Source: Burkholderiaceae bacterium (GTDB lineage Bacteria; Pseudomonadota; Gammaproteobacteria; Burkholderiales; Burkholderiaceae). From it: DNA of 8,348 nt. The notes under the pieces were generated by a model. The model saw only the letters and a list, made by a program, of their open reading frames with translations. It did no database searches and was not told the DNA's origin. Positions 1 to 5,629 of the stretch are shown piece after piece. The first letter of the stretch is position 1, and every line of letters begins with the position of its first letter. Where the stretch lies: assembly GCA_017997515.1 (NCBI GenBank), contig JAGOEY010000066.1, positions 1 through 8,348 on the forward strand, written 5' to 3'. Both the position numbers and the translations under genes were made by a program.

Positions 1-31
1 AGGGCTTGACTTCTTCGTCCCAGGTCAACAT
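1..31 (-). CDS. nrdB: Ribonucleoside-diphosphate reductase small subunit (start only, cut by window edge)
   Basis: Only the first ten codons lie in the window, reading MLTWDEEVKP from an ATG at 29-31. This N-terminus, directly downstream of nrdA on the same strand, matches what I remember of the class Ia small subunit in comamonads. The family carries the diiron-tyrosyl radical cofactor that starts radical transfer to the large subunit NrdA. None of the iron ligands or the radical tyrosine is in view, so identity rests on the N-terminus and gene order. Upstream of the ATG, GGAAAA is only a weak ribosome-binding site. The 301-bp gap from nrdA is long for a two-gene operon and holds a repeat and a possible extra promoter. 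Confidence 0.75.
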   Translation of the reverse strand, partial: MLTWDEEVKP

Positions 32-49
32 AGATTTTCCAATGTTCGG

Positions 50-78
50 ATTATGAAAGCAGCCATGTGAAATGAAAA
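50..78 (-). promoter_or_regulatory. Possible secondary promoter in front of nrdB
   Basis: On the minus strand TTTTCA (73-78) stands 17 bp upstream of CATAAT (50-55). These match the sigma-70 consensus at 4 of 6 and 5 of 6 positions. Transcription would start near 43, leaving a leader of about 12 nt before the nrdB ATG. Such pairs arise by chance in A+T-rich spacers, so confidence is low. I see no NrdR-box-like sequence beside it. Confidence 0.25.
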
Positions 79-142
79 GAGTTCATGCACATTGCTGCTG
101 TAATTTGTTGCTCTAGGGCATCGCATTTTTGGTAACTACTCA

Positions 143-235
143 CCCCCAGGCTTCGCGCACTGCGTGTCGCTACTCCTCCCCCCTTGCAGGGGGCGACACC
201 AGCGGCCTGGCAAAGCCAGTTCCACGGTGTCTGCT
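143..235. repeat. Structured intergenic repeat, copy A
   Basis: This segment is a second copy of the sequence at 7587-7670, in the same orientation. The two share the start CCCCCAGGCTTCGC, diverge in the middle, and share a 50-bp core (186-235 here) with 47 identical positions by eye. The core contains nested inverted repeats: GACACC paired with GGTGTC on the outside and CTGGC-AAA-GCCAG on the inside. A hairpin CCCCC-TTGCA-GGGGG stands just before it. No transposase or long terminal inverted repeat is present. It looks like a REP- or MITE-type non-coding repeat inserted between nrdA and nrdB. Confidence 0.8.
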
Positions 236-332
236 TGATGGTTTGCGCTCGCTTCATGCTGTGGGATGAAGTGAGTTGAATAGTCACCATTTTTAGATAT
301 GCAATGCCCCGCTGCAGATGCTTGTGCTGCGC

Positions 333-3263
333 TTACTGGCAAGCCTCACAACCGGGGTCGTCAATGGCGCAGAACTTGATGTCGGTGGCGGGCAGTTCTG
401 CGGCCTGCGCTTGCGCTGCAGCGGCTGCTGCATCCAGTGCGTTGTAGGTCGATTTCCCAGCCTGTGCATGGGCCGATTCGCTGCCGGAAGACACTGCGTT
501 CATGCGGCCTGCCGCTACCGTGGATTTCTCGGCATGGGTCGCGCTTTGGGTGCGCAGGTAGTAGGTGGTTTTCAGGCCACGCAGCCAGGCCAGCTTGTAG
601 GTGTCGTCGAGTTTTTTGCCCGATGCGCCGGCCATGTAGATGTTGAGCGACTGGGCCTGGTCAATCCACTTCTGGCGGCGTGCAGCAGCTTCGACCAGCC
701 AGGTGGTTTCGACTTCAAACGCGGTGGAGTACAGCGCCTTGATGTCCTGTGGCACACGGTCGATCGGGCGCAGTGAGCCGTCGAAGTGTTTCAGGTCCAT
801 CACCATCACGTCGTCCCACAGGCCAAGGCGTTTCAGGTCGTGTACGAGTGCGCCGTTGATGACGGTGAATTCGCCCGACAGGTTGGACTTGACCGACAGG
901 TTGCCGAAGCAGGGTTCGATCGATGCGTCCACACCAATGATGTTTGAGATGGTGGCTGTGGGGGCAATCGCCACGCAGTTGGAATTGCGCATGCCATCGG
1001 TGGCAATCTTCTTGCGCAGGGCATCCCAGTCCAAGGTGGAGGAGCGGTCCACTTCAACATACCCACCACGTGCTTCGGCCAGCATGTCGAGGGTGTCGAA
1101 GGGCAGGATGCCCTGGTCCCACAGCGAACCGCGGTAGCTGGTGTACTTGCCGCGCTCGCGGGCCAGCTCGCTGGAGGCCCAGTAGGCGTAGTAGCAGATT
1201 GCTTCCATCGACTGGTCGGCAAACTCCACCGCTTCTTGCGATGCATACGGCGTACGCAGCGCATACAGCGCGTCCTGGAAGCCCATCAGGCCCAGGCCCA
1301 CGGGGCGGTGGCGCAGGTTGGAGTCACGCGCCTTCTTGACGGCGTAGTAGTTGATGTCGATCACGTTGTCCAGCATCCGCATGGCCGTGGTGATGGTCTT
1401 CTTGAGCTTGTCGTGGTCTACCGCGCCATCTTTCAGATGCTGCAGAAGGTTGATGGAGCCCAGGTTGCAAACTGCTGTTTCAGTGTCGCTGGTGTTGAGC
1501 GTGATTTCCGTGCACAGGTTCGACGAGTGCACCACACCAGCGTGCTGCTGCGGGCTGCGCACGTTGCAGGCGTCCTTGAAGGTGATCCAGGGGTGGCCGG
1601 TCTCAAACAGCATGGTCAGCATCTTGCGCCACAGGTCGCTGGCTTGCACGGTGCGCGACGGCTTCAGATCGCCGCGTGCGGCTTTTTCTTCGTAGGCGAC
1701 ATAAGCCTTTTCGAAGTCGGCGCCGAACAGGTCGTGCAGGTCGGGCACGTTGTTGGGCGAGAACAGCGTCCAGGTGCCCTTTTCCATCACGCGGCGCATG
1801 AACAGGTCGGGAATCCAGTTGGCCGTGTTCATGTCGTGGGTGCGGCGGCGGTCGTCGCCGGTGTTCTTGCGCAGCTCCAGGAATTCTTCGATGTCCAGAT
1901 GCCAGCTTTCCAGGTAGGTACACACCGCACCCTTGCGTTTGCCGCCCTGGTTCACGGCCACAGCCGTGTCGTTCACCACCTTCAGGAACGGCACCACGCC
2001 TTGTGACTCACCGTTGGTGCCCTTGATGTGGCTGCCCAAAGCGCGCACACGGGTCCAGTCGTTGCCCAGGCCGCCCGCAAACTTGGACAGCAAGGCGTTT
2101 TCCTTGATGGACTCGTAGATGCCGTCCAGGTGGTCTGGCACGGTGGTCAGGTAGCAGCTGGACAGCTGCGAACGCAGCGTGCCGCTGTTGAACAGCGTGG
2201 GGGTGCTCGACATGAAGTCGAACGAAGACAGCACTTCGTAAAACTCGATGGCGCGGGCTTCGCGGTCCACCTCGTTCAGCGACAGGCCCATGGCCACCCG
2301 CATGAAGAAGGCCTGGGGCAGCTCGATGCGGGTTTTCTTGACGTGCAGGAAGTAGCGGTCGTACAGCGTTTGCAGGCCCAGGTAGTCGAATTGCTGGTCG
2401 CGCTCGGCCTTCAGGGCCGCGCCCAGGCGGGCCAGGTCGAACTGCTGCAGGCGCTCGTCCAGCAGCTCGGCTTCCACGCCACGTTGGATGAACTGTGGGA
2501 AGTAGTCTGCGTAGGCCGGGCCCATGTCGGCGGGGGCTACTTCGCGGCCCAGCACTTCCTTGACGATGGTGTGCAGCAGCAGGCGTGCGGTGGCGTAGGT
2601 GTAGTCCGGGTCTTTTTCGATCAACGTACGCGCGGCCAGGATGGATGCCTTGTAGACCTCGTCCATGGGCACACCGTCGTAGAGGTTGCGCATGGTTTCT
2701 GCCAGGATCGGGGCGGCCTTGACGTCTGCGCCCAAACCAGAGCAGGCTGATTCGATCAGGCCTTTGAGGTCGTTCAGATCCAGTGCCACACGTTGGCCAC
2801 CGTCCAACACATGCAGAACAGGGGCGGGTGGGGCGGCTTGCTCCACCTGGCGGGCACGTTCCTGGGTGCGGCGTTCGCGGTACAGCACGTAGGCACGGGC
2901 GATTTCGTGGTGGCCGCCGCGCATCAGGCCCAACTCGACCTGGTCTTGTACGTCTTCAATATGGAAGGTGCCACCACCGGGGCGCGAACGCACCATGGCA
3001 CGCACCACACCCTGGGTCAGGCCGTCCACCGTCTCGCGTACGCTGGCCGAGGCTGCGCCCTGGGTGCCGTGTACGGCCAGGAAAGCCTTCATCATGGCCA
3101 CGGCAATCTTCTGTGGCTCGAACGGCACCACCGCGCCATTGCGGCGAATGATCTGGTAGTGCGACAGCGCGCCCGGCACGGCGGCGGCAGCCGATACGGC
3201 TTCAGGGGCGGTGGAGGGGTAACCCACGCTGGACGCGGTGGGGGTGGACGTTGCAGTTTGCAT
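333..3263 (-). CDS. nrdA: Class Ia ribonucleoside-diphosphate reductase large subunit with two ATP-cone modules
   Basis: The product reduces ribonucleoside diphosphates to deoxyribonucleotides in the cytosol, working with NrdB. The ATG at 3263 is chosen because AGAGGA precedes it; it gives 976 residues against 761 for E. coli NrdA. Residues about 36-131 form an N-terminal ATP-cone (RRNGAVVPFEPQKI), the family's ATP/dATP on-off switch. Residues about 151-238 align by eye with the single E. coli cone but lack its Lys-Arg pair. The catalytic barrel follows: C370 (SSCYL), N582-L-C584-T-E586, C599 (AVCNLGSINL) and the radical-relay pair Y901-Y902 are all present. These correspond to E. coli C225, N437/C439/E441, C462 and Y730/Y731. 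An Ala/Gln-rich linker (about 930-961) leads to the C-terminal redox pair C972-E-A-C975. All key residues are intact, so the enzyme should be functional. A GTG at 3293 would add ten residues but lacks a ribosome-binding site. Confidence 0.96.
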   Translation of the reverse strand: MQTATSTPTASSVGYPSTAPEAVSAAAAVPGALSHYQIIRRNGAVVPFEPQKIAVAMMKAFLAVHGTQGAASASVRETVDGLTQGVVRAMVRSRPGGGTFHIEDVQDQVELGLMRGGHHEIARAYVLYRERRTQERARQVEQAAPPAPVLHVLDGGQRVALDLNDLKGLIESACSGLGADVKAAPILAETMRNLYDGVPMDEVYKASILAARTLIEKDPDYTYATARLLLHTIVKEVLGREVAPADMGPAYADYFPQFIQRGVEAELLDERLQQFDLARLGAALKAERDQQFDYLGLQTLYDRYFLHVKKTRIELPQAFFMRVAMGLSLNEVDREARAIEFYEVLSSFDFMSSTPTLFNSGTLRSQLSSCYLTTVPDHLDGIYESIKENALLSKFAGGLGNDWTRVRALGSHIKGTNGESQGVVPFLKVVNDTAVAVNQGGKRKGAVCTYLESWHLDIEEFLELRKNTGDDRRRTHDMNTANWIPDLFMRRVMEKGTWTLFSPNNVPDLHDLFGADFEKAYVAYEEKAARGDLKPSRTVQASDLWRKMLTMLFETGHPWITFKDACNVRSPQQHAGVVHSSNLCTEITLNTSDTETAVCNLGSINLLQHLKDGAVDHDKLKKTITTAMRMLDNVIDINYYAVKKARDSNLRHRPVGLGLMGFQDALYALRTPYASQEAVEFADQSMEAICYYAYWASSELARERGKYTSYRGSLWDQGILPFDTLDMLAEARGGYVEVDRSSTLDWDALRKKIATDGMRNSNCVAIAPTATISNIIGVDASIEPCFGNLSVKSNLSGEFTVINGALVHDLKRLGLWDDVMVMDLKHFDGSLRPIDRVPQDIKALYSTAFEVETTWLVEAAARRQKWIDQAQSLNIYMAGASGKKLDDTYKLAWLRGLKTTYYLRTQSATHAEKSTVAAGRMNAVSSGSESAHAQAGKSTYNALDAAAAAAQAQAAELPATDIKFCAIDDPGCEACQ

Positions 3264-3266
3264 GGT

Positions 3267-3272
3267 TCCTCT
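3267..3272 (-). promoter_or_regulatory. Ribosome-binding site that fixes the nrdA start
   Basis: AGAGGA on the minus strand lies 3 nt before the ATG at 3261-3263. The spacing is short, but it is the only good Shine-Dalgarno sequence near either candidate start. It favours the ATG over the in-frame GTG at 3293. Confidence 0.6.
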
Positions 3273-3274
3273 TT

Positions 3275-3319
3275 CTAGAAATGGCCACCGCACACCGGTA
3301 AAACGGGAGGCGGTGGCAT
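3275..3319 (-). other. nrdA leader: 8-bp stem-loop overlapping a 14-codon mini-ORF
   Basis: GCCACCGC (3284-3291) and GCGGTGGC (3310-3317) are perfect inverse complements separated by 18 nt, so the nrdA leader can form a stem-loop about 20 nt upstream of the start codon. The same stretch is a short open frame beginning with ATG at 3319 and ending with TAG at 3275-3277. It encodes MPPPPVLPVCGGHF, and its stop lies 11 nt before the nrdA ATG, next to the ribosome-binding site. Consecutive prolines slow ribosomes in general, so a leader-peptide role is conceivable. No good ribosome-binding site precedes the mini-ORF, so its translation is unproven. A second small hairpin, GCCCC-TGCT-GGGGC, lies at 3341-3354. 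Confidence 0.3.
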
Positions 3320-3360
3320 AAAAACGGTGGTTTTGGAGGTGCCCCTGCTGGGGCGACCGA

Positions 3361-3376
3361 ACTCTATATCTGGTGT
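3361..3376. promoter_or_regulatory. NrdR-box-like operator, nrdA-proximal
   Basis: ACTCTATATCTGGTGT matches the published NrdR-box consensus (acaCwAtATaTwGtgt) at 13 of 16 positions by eye. It begins exactly 32 bp from the second box at 3393-3408, which puts both on the same face of the helix. NrdR is an ATP-cone repressor of ribonucleotide reductase genes, and its sites typically occur as pairs about three helical turns apart. The position upstream of nrdA supports the call. Confidence 0.75.
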
Positions 3377-3385
3377 GCGGGCTCC

Positions 3386-3391
3386 ATTCTA
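3386..3391 (-). promoter_or_regulatory. Possible -10 element of the nrdA promoter
   Basis: TAGAAT on the minus strand matches the sigma-70 -10 consensus at 5 of 6 positions and lies in the gap between the two NrdR-box-like sites. Transcription would start near 3379, giving a leader of roughly 115 nt. The proximal box would then sit just past the start site and the distal box in the -35 to -10 spacer, a geometry suited to repression. No convincing -35 hexamer stands 15-18 bp upstream, although an A-rich tract (3431-3440) lies further up. The exact promoter is therefore uncertain. Confidence 0.35.
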
Positions 3392-3392
3392 G

Positions 3393-3408
3393 ACACTACA
3401 GGTAGTGT
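3393..3408. promoter_or_regulatory. NrdR-box-like operator, nrdA-distal
   Basis: ACACTACAGGTAGTGT is a perfect palindrome of two 7-bp arms (ACACTAC/GTAGTGT) around AG. It matches the NrdR-box consensus at 13 of 16 positions, including the conserved outer ACAC and GTGT. Together with the proximal box 32 bp away it forms the tandem arrangement typical of NrdR-controlled ribonucleotide reductase promoters. Confidence 0.8.
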
Positions 3409-3594
3409 TTAGGGTGCAGTTACACCAAGATTATTTTTTGCTTGGAAGGGTCAAGATGCCGCATATCCCGAAGCCATTGGCTGGTGGGCTTTTAGGGGTC
3501 TGCACGATGGCAGGGCGCGGCTTTCCAGCGTTTTTGGCCTGCAAAGCCGCGCCGTATGGGGACTGCGGTTTTGCAAAAAAATGCAAGGCGCGGA
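3409..3594. other. Spacer between ampD and the nrdA promoter
   Basis: These 186 bp hold no credible gene. Next to the NrdR boxes is an A+T-rich patch whose minus strand reads CAAAAAATAAT (about 3430-3440), which could act as an upstream promoter element for nrdA. Nearer ampD lies the stem-loop described separately at 3500-3553. A 72-codon minus-strand frame (3431-3649) overlaps the end of ampD and has no recognisable product. Confidence 0.45.
3500..3553 (-). other. Strong stem-loop downstream of ampD, possible transcript 3' end
   Basis: GGCGCGGCTTT (3514-3524) and AAAGCCGCGCC (3543-3553) are perfect 11-bp inverse complements around an 18-nt loop. In that loop CCA and TGG could pair further. 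A second small hairpin, CTGC-ACGATG-GCAG, abuts it at 3500-3513. On the minus strand the structure begins about 41 nt after the ampD stop codon. No T-run follows, so it is not a textbook Rho-independent terminator. It could protect an mRNA end, slow polymerase, or be a repeat unit with only one copy here. Confidence 0.4.
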
Positions 3595-4182
3595 TTATGC
3601 CGGGAAAACCCCAGTCGGCCAGGGCAGCGCCCGGCGAAGGGCGGCCCAATCAAAGCCTGGTCCGGGGTCGGCCTTGCGGCCGGGTGCGATGTGTTCGTGG
3701 CCAGCGACGTGCTGCAGCGGGTACTGCTGTGCCATGGCTGGCAGCAGGCTGCCCAGTGCTTCGTACTGGGCCGGCTCGAACAGGTCGCCTTCCAGGCCTT
3801 CGAGTTCAATGCCGATCGAATCATCGTTGCAGTTGTCCCGGCCCCGGTAGTGGGAGCGACCTGCGTGCCAGGCCCGGTCGTCGCAGCTGACAAACTGCCA
3901 GATGTCGCCATTGCGGCGTATAAAAAAATGGGCTGACACTTCCAGGCCGCGGATGGTGCCGAAATAGGGGTGGGCGCCCCAGTCCAGCGTATTGGTGAAA
4001 AGCTGCCGTACTTCATCGCCACCATACTGGCCCGGTGGCAGGCTGATGGAGTGCAAAACAACCAGGTCCACCACCACCCCTGCAGGGCGTGGGCCGAAGT
4101 TGGGGGACACTTCGTGGTGCGCGAAGCGGTACCAGCCCTTGTCCCACAAGGGTAATACGCCAGGTTCAGGCGGCGTCGTCAT
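3595..4182 (-). CDS. ampD: 1,6-anhydro-N-acetylmuramyl-L-alanine amidase
   Basis: This cytosolic zinc amidase cuts the stem peptide from 1,6-anhydromuropeptides during peptidoglycan recycling. In bacteria with AmpR-controlled beta-lactamase, its loss raises expression of that enzyme. The 195 residues form an Amidase_2 domain. The zinc ligands are visible as H44 (LHSISLPPG), H162 (GHEHIAPGRKADPGPGFDW) and D172. K170 and E126 (SIGIELEG) match the catalytic Lys and Glu known from Citrobacter AmpD. There is no signal peptide, as expected for the cytosolic enzyme rather than the periplasmic AmiD type. The ATG at 4182 is preferred over a TTG at 4218 because it gives near-family length; GAGG stands 3 nt upstream. 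It overlaps the end of pilR by 17 bp, so translation is probably coupled. Whether this genome has ampR/ampC cannot be seen. Confidence 0.95.
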   Translation of the reverse strand: MTTPPEPGVLPLWDKGWYRFAHHEVSPNFGPRPAGVVVDLVVLHSISLPPGQYGGDEVRQLFTNTLDWGAHPYFGTIRGLEVSAHFFIRRNGDIWQFVSCDDRAWHAGRSHYRGRDNCNDDSIGIELEGLEGDLFEPAQYEALGSLLPAMAQQYPLQHVAGHEHIAPGRKADPGPGFDWAALRRALPWPTGVFPA

Positions 4183-5629
4183 GGGCCTCGTCGTCTGCCA
4201 CGCCCTGGGGAGTGGCAATGTTCAGCCGGGCGATGCGGTAGCGGATCTGCCGCAGGCTCAGGCCCAGACGGGTTGCGGCGGCGGTGCGGTTAAAGCCGGT
4301 TTCGTGCAGGGCCTTGACGAGAATTTCACGCTCCAGCTGGTCCAGATAACCCTGCAGGTCGGCAGGGGTGGCCGCCACGGAAGGGGGCGGTGGTACAACT
4401 GGAGTGGAAATGTCCTCCAGATCCTGGCGTACCGACGGGGCGAAGTCGGCCTGCAGTTCGTCCCCGTCACTCAGGGCCACGGCACGGTGCAGCAGGTTTT
4501 CCAGTTCACGCACATTGCCCTTCAGAGGATGGGCGGCCAGCTGCGTCAGCATGTGGGACGACAGCGTGGGTGTGGGCATGCCCGAGTCTTGTGCGATACG
4601 TGCCAGCAGGGCGGCGGCCAGCGCGGGCAGGTCGGCGCGGCGCTCGCGCAGCGGCGGAATGGCAATCTCGATCACGTTCAGGCGGTAATACAGGTCCTGG
4701 CGGAACTTGCCCGCCCGCACCTCGGCCGACAAATCCTTGTGGGTTGCACTGATGATGCGTACGTCCACCGTGTCCTCCACCGTGGAGCCCAGCGGCCGCA
4801 CGATACGTTCCTGGATTGCCCGCAGCAGCTTCGACTGCATGGGCAGCGGCAGGTCGCCAATTTCGTCGAGAAACAGTGTGCCGCCGCGCGCCGCCTGAAA
4901 GTACCCCTCCCGGTCTGACTGGGCACCGGTATACGAGCCCTTCTTGGCACCGAAGAATTCGGCCTCCAGCAGGTTCTCGGGGATGGCCCCGCAGTTCACG
5001 GCCACCAGTGGCCCATCGGCACGCTGGCTGTTGGCGTGGAGTGCCTGCGCCACCAGCTCCTTGCCGGTGCCCGATTCGCCGCGCACCAGCACAGGTGCCA
5101 TGCCACGCGCCACCTTCACGATGCGTTGCTTGACGTTGTGCATCGCTTCGGACGGGCCCACCAGCCGGTCCAGCGCCGTTTCTGCCTGTGCAGGCCTGCG
5201 TAGGGCAGCGGGGGTGTTTGCCGGTGTAGTCCGCACAGAAGCAGCCGCCATCAGCGCCGGGCCTTGCACGGCGGACGCCACCACCGTGCGGAACTGCTTC
5301 AGATCCACCGGTTTGGTCAGGTAGTCAAAGGCCCCGGCTTTGAGCGCGTCCACCGCGTTCTCGGCCGAGCCGTAGGCGGTCATCACGATGCAACGCTCTG
5401 TGCGCTGCTGCGCCTTCAGGGTGTGCAGCACCTCCAGCCCCAGGCCGTCGGGTAGCCGCATGTCGGTGATGACGGCGTCAAAACGTTTCTCCTGCAGGTA
5501 CTGGCGCGCCTCGGCCAGGTCGCCTGCTGTCTCGACCCGGTACCCCTCACGCAGCAGCGTCAGCTCGTACAGCGTGCGCAGGTCGGGTTCGTCGTCAACA
5601 ACAAGGATGTAGGCGGAAGGGGCGGTCAT
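4166..5629 (-). CDS. pilR: Sigma-54-dependent response regulator, PilR type
   Basis: This 487-residue NtrC-family activator is the partner of PilS, and PilR of other species switches on the type IV pilin gene with RpoN. The receiver domain (about 7-120) has acidic residues D12-D13, phosphoacceptor D56 (ITDMRLPD), T84 and K106. The AAA+ domain (about 155-390) has Walker A GESGTGKE (184-191), Walker B TLFLDEIGD (251-259) and the sigma-54 contact loop as GSYTGA (231-236) instead of canonical GAFTGA. A Pro-rich linker (about 410-425) leads to a Fis-type helix-turn-helix (about 445-471). The ATG overlaps the pilS stop as ATGA and no Shine-Dalgarno sequence precedes it, so translation likely depends on coupling. 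PilR is favoured over NtrC or AtoC because of the adjacent kinase and neighbourhood. No pilA or other pilus gene is in the window. Confidence 0.9.
   Translation of the reverse strand: MTAPSAYILVVDDEPDLRTLYELTLLREGYRVETAGDLAEARQYLQEKRFDAVITDMRLPDGLGLEVLHTLKAQQRTERCIVMTAYGSAENAVDALKAGAFDYLTKPVDLKQFRTVVASAVQGPALMAAASVRTTPANTPAALRRPAQAETALDRLVGPSEAMHNVKQRIVKVARGMAPVLVRGESGTGKELVAQALHANSQRADGPLVAVNCGAIPENLLEAEFFGAKKGSYTGAQSDREGYFQAARGGTLFLDEIGDLPLPMQSKLLRAIQERIVRPLGSTVEDTVDVRIISATHKDLSAEVRAGKFRQDLYYRLNVIEIAIPPLRERRADLPALAAALLARIAQDSGMPTPTLSSHMLTQLAAHPLKGNVRELENLLHRAVALSDGDELQADFAPSVRQDLEDISTPVVPPPPSVAATPADLQGYLDQLEREILVKALHETGFNRTAAATRLGLSLRQIRYRIARLNIATPQGVADDEAHDDAA

Larger units (their letters stand above)
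32..332. other. nrdA-nrdB intergenic spacer
   Basis: A 301-bp stretch without a credible gene lies between the nrdA stop codon and the nrdB start. It holds the structured repeat at 143-235 and a possible promoter at 50-78. The remaining sequence is visibly more A+T-rich than the flanking genes. A 79-codon frame (51-290) and a 68-codon frame (136-342) cross it on the minus strand. Both run through the repeat and resemble no protein I recognise. No hairpin followed by a T-run follows the nrdA stop, so read-through from nrdA into nrdB is plausible. Confidence 0.6.

Noticed and set aside
51..290. 79-codon minus-strand frame between nrdA and nrdB
   Set aside because: It runs through the structured repeat, has no recognisable product or good ribosome-binding site, and its composition is explained by the repeat and spacer.
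1236..2750. Long plus-strand frames opposite nrdA (1236-2006 and 2028-2750)
   Set aside because: They are antisense to a clearly coding gene with intact catalytic motifs and look like GC-rich shadow frames with no family resemblance.
3264..3293. Alternative GTG start for nrdA adding ten residues
   Set aside because: No Shine-Dalgarno sequence precedes it, whereas the ATG at 3263 has AGAGGA; the extra residues overlap the leader hairpin.
3341..3356. Possible third, degenerate copy of the repeat near the nrdA promoter
   Set aside because: Only a short GGGGCGAC-like stretch and a small hairpin agree; the nested inverted repeats of the core are absent, so the likeness is probably chance.
3361..3450. 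DnaA boxes in the nrdA promoter, as known from E. coli
   Set aside because: No sequence close to TTATNCACA is visible on either strand in this stretch.
3431..3649. 72-codon minus-strand frame downstream of and overlapping ampD
   Set aside because: It begins inside ampD in another frame, passes through the stem-loop, and has no recognisable domain or start signal.
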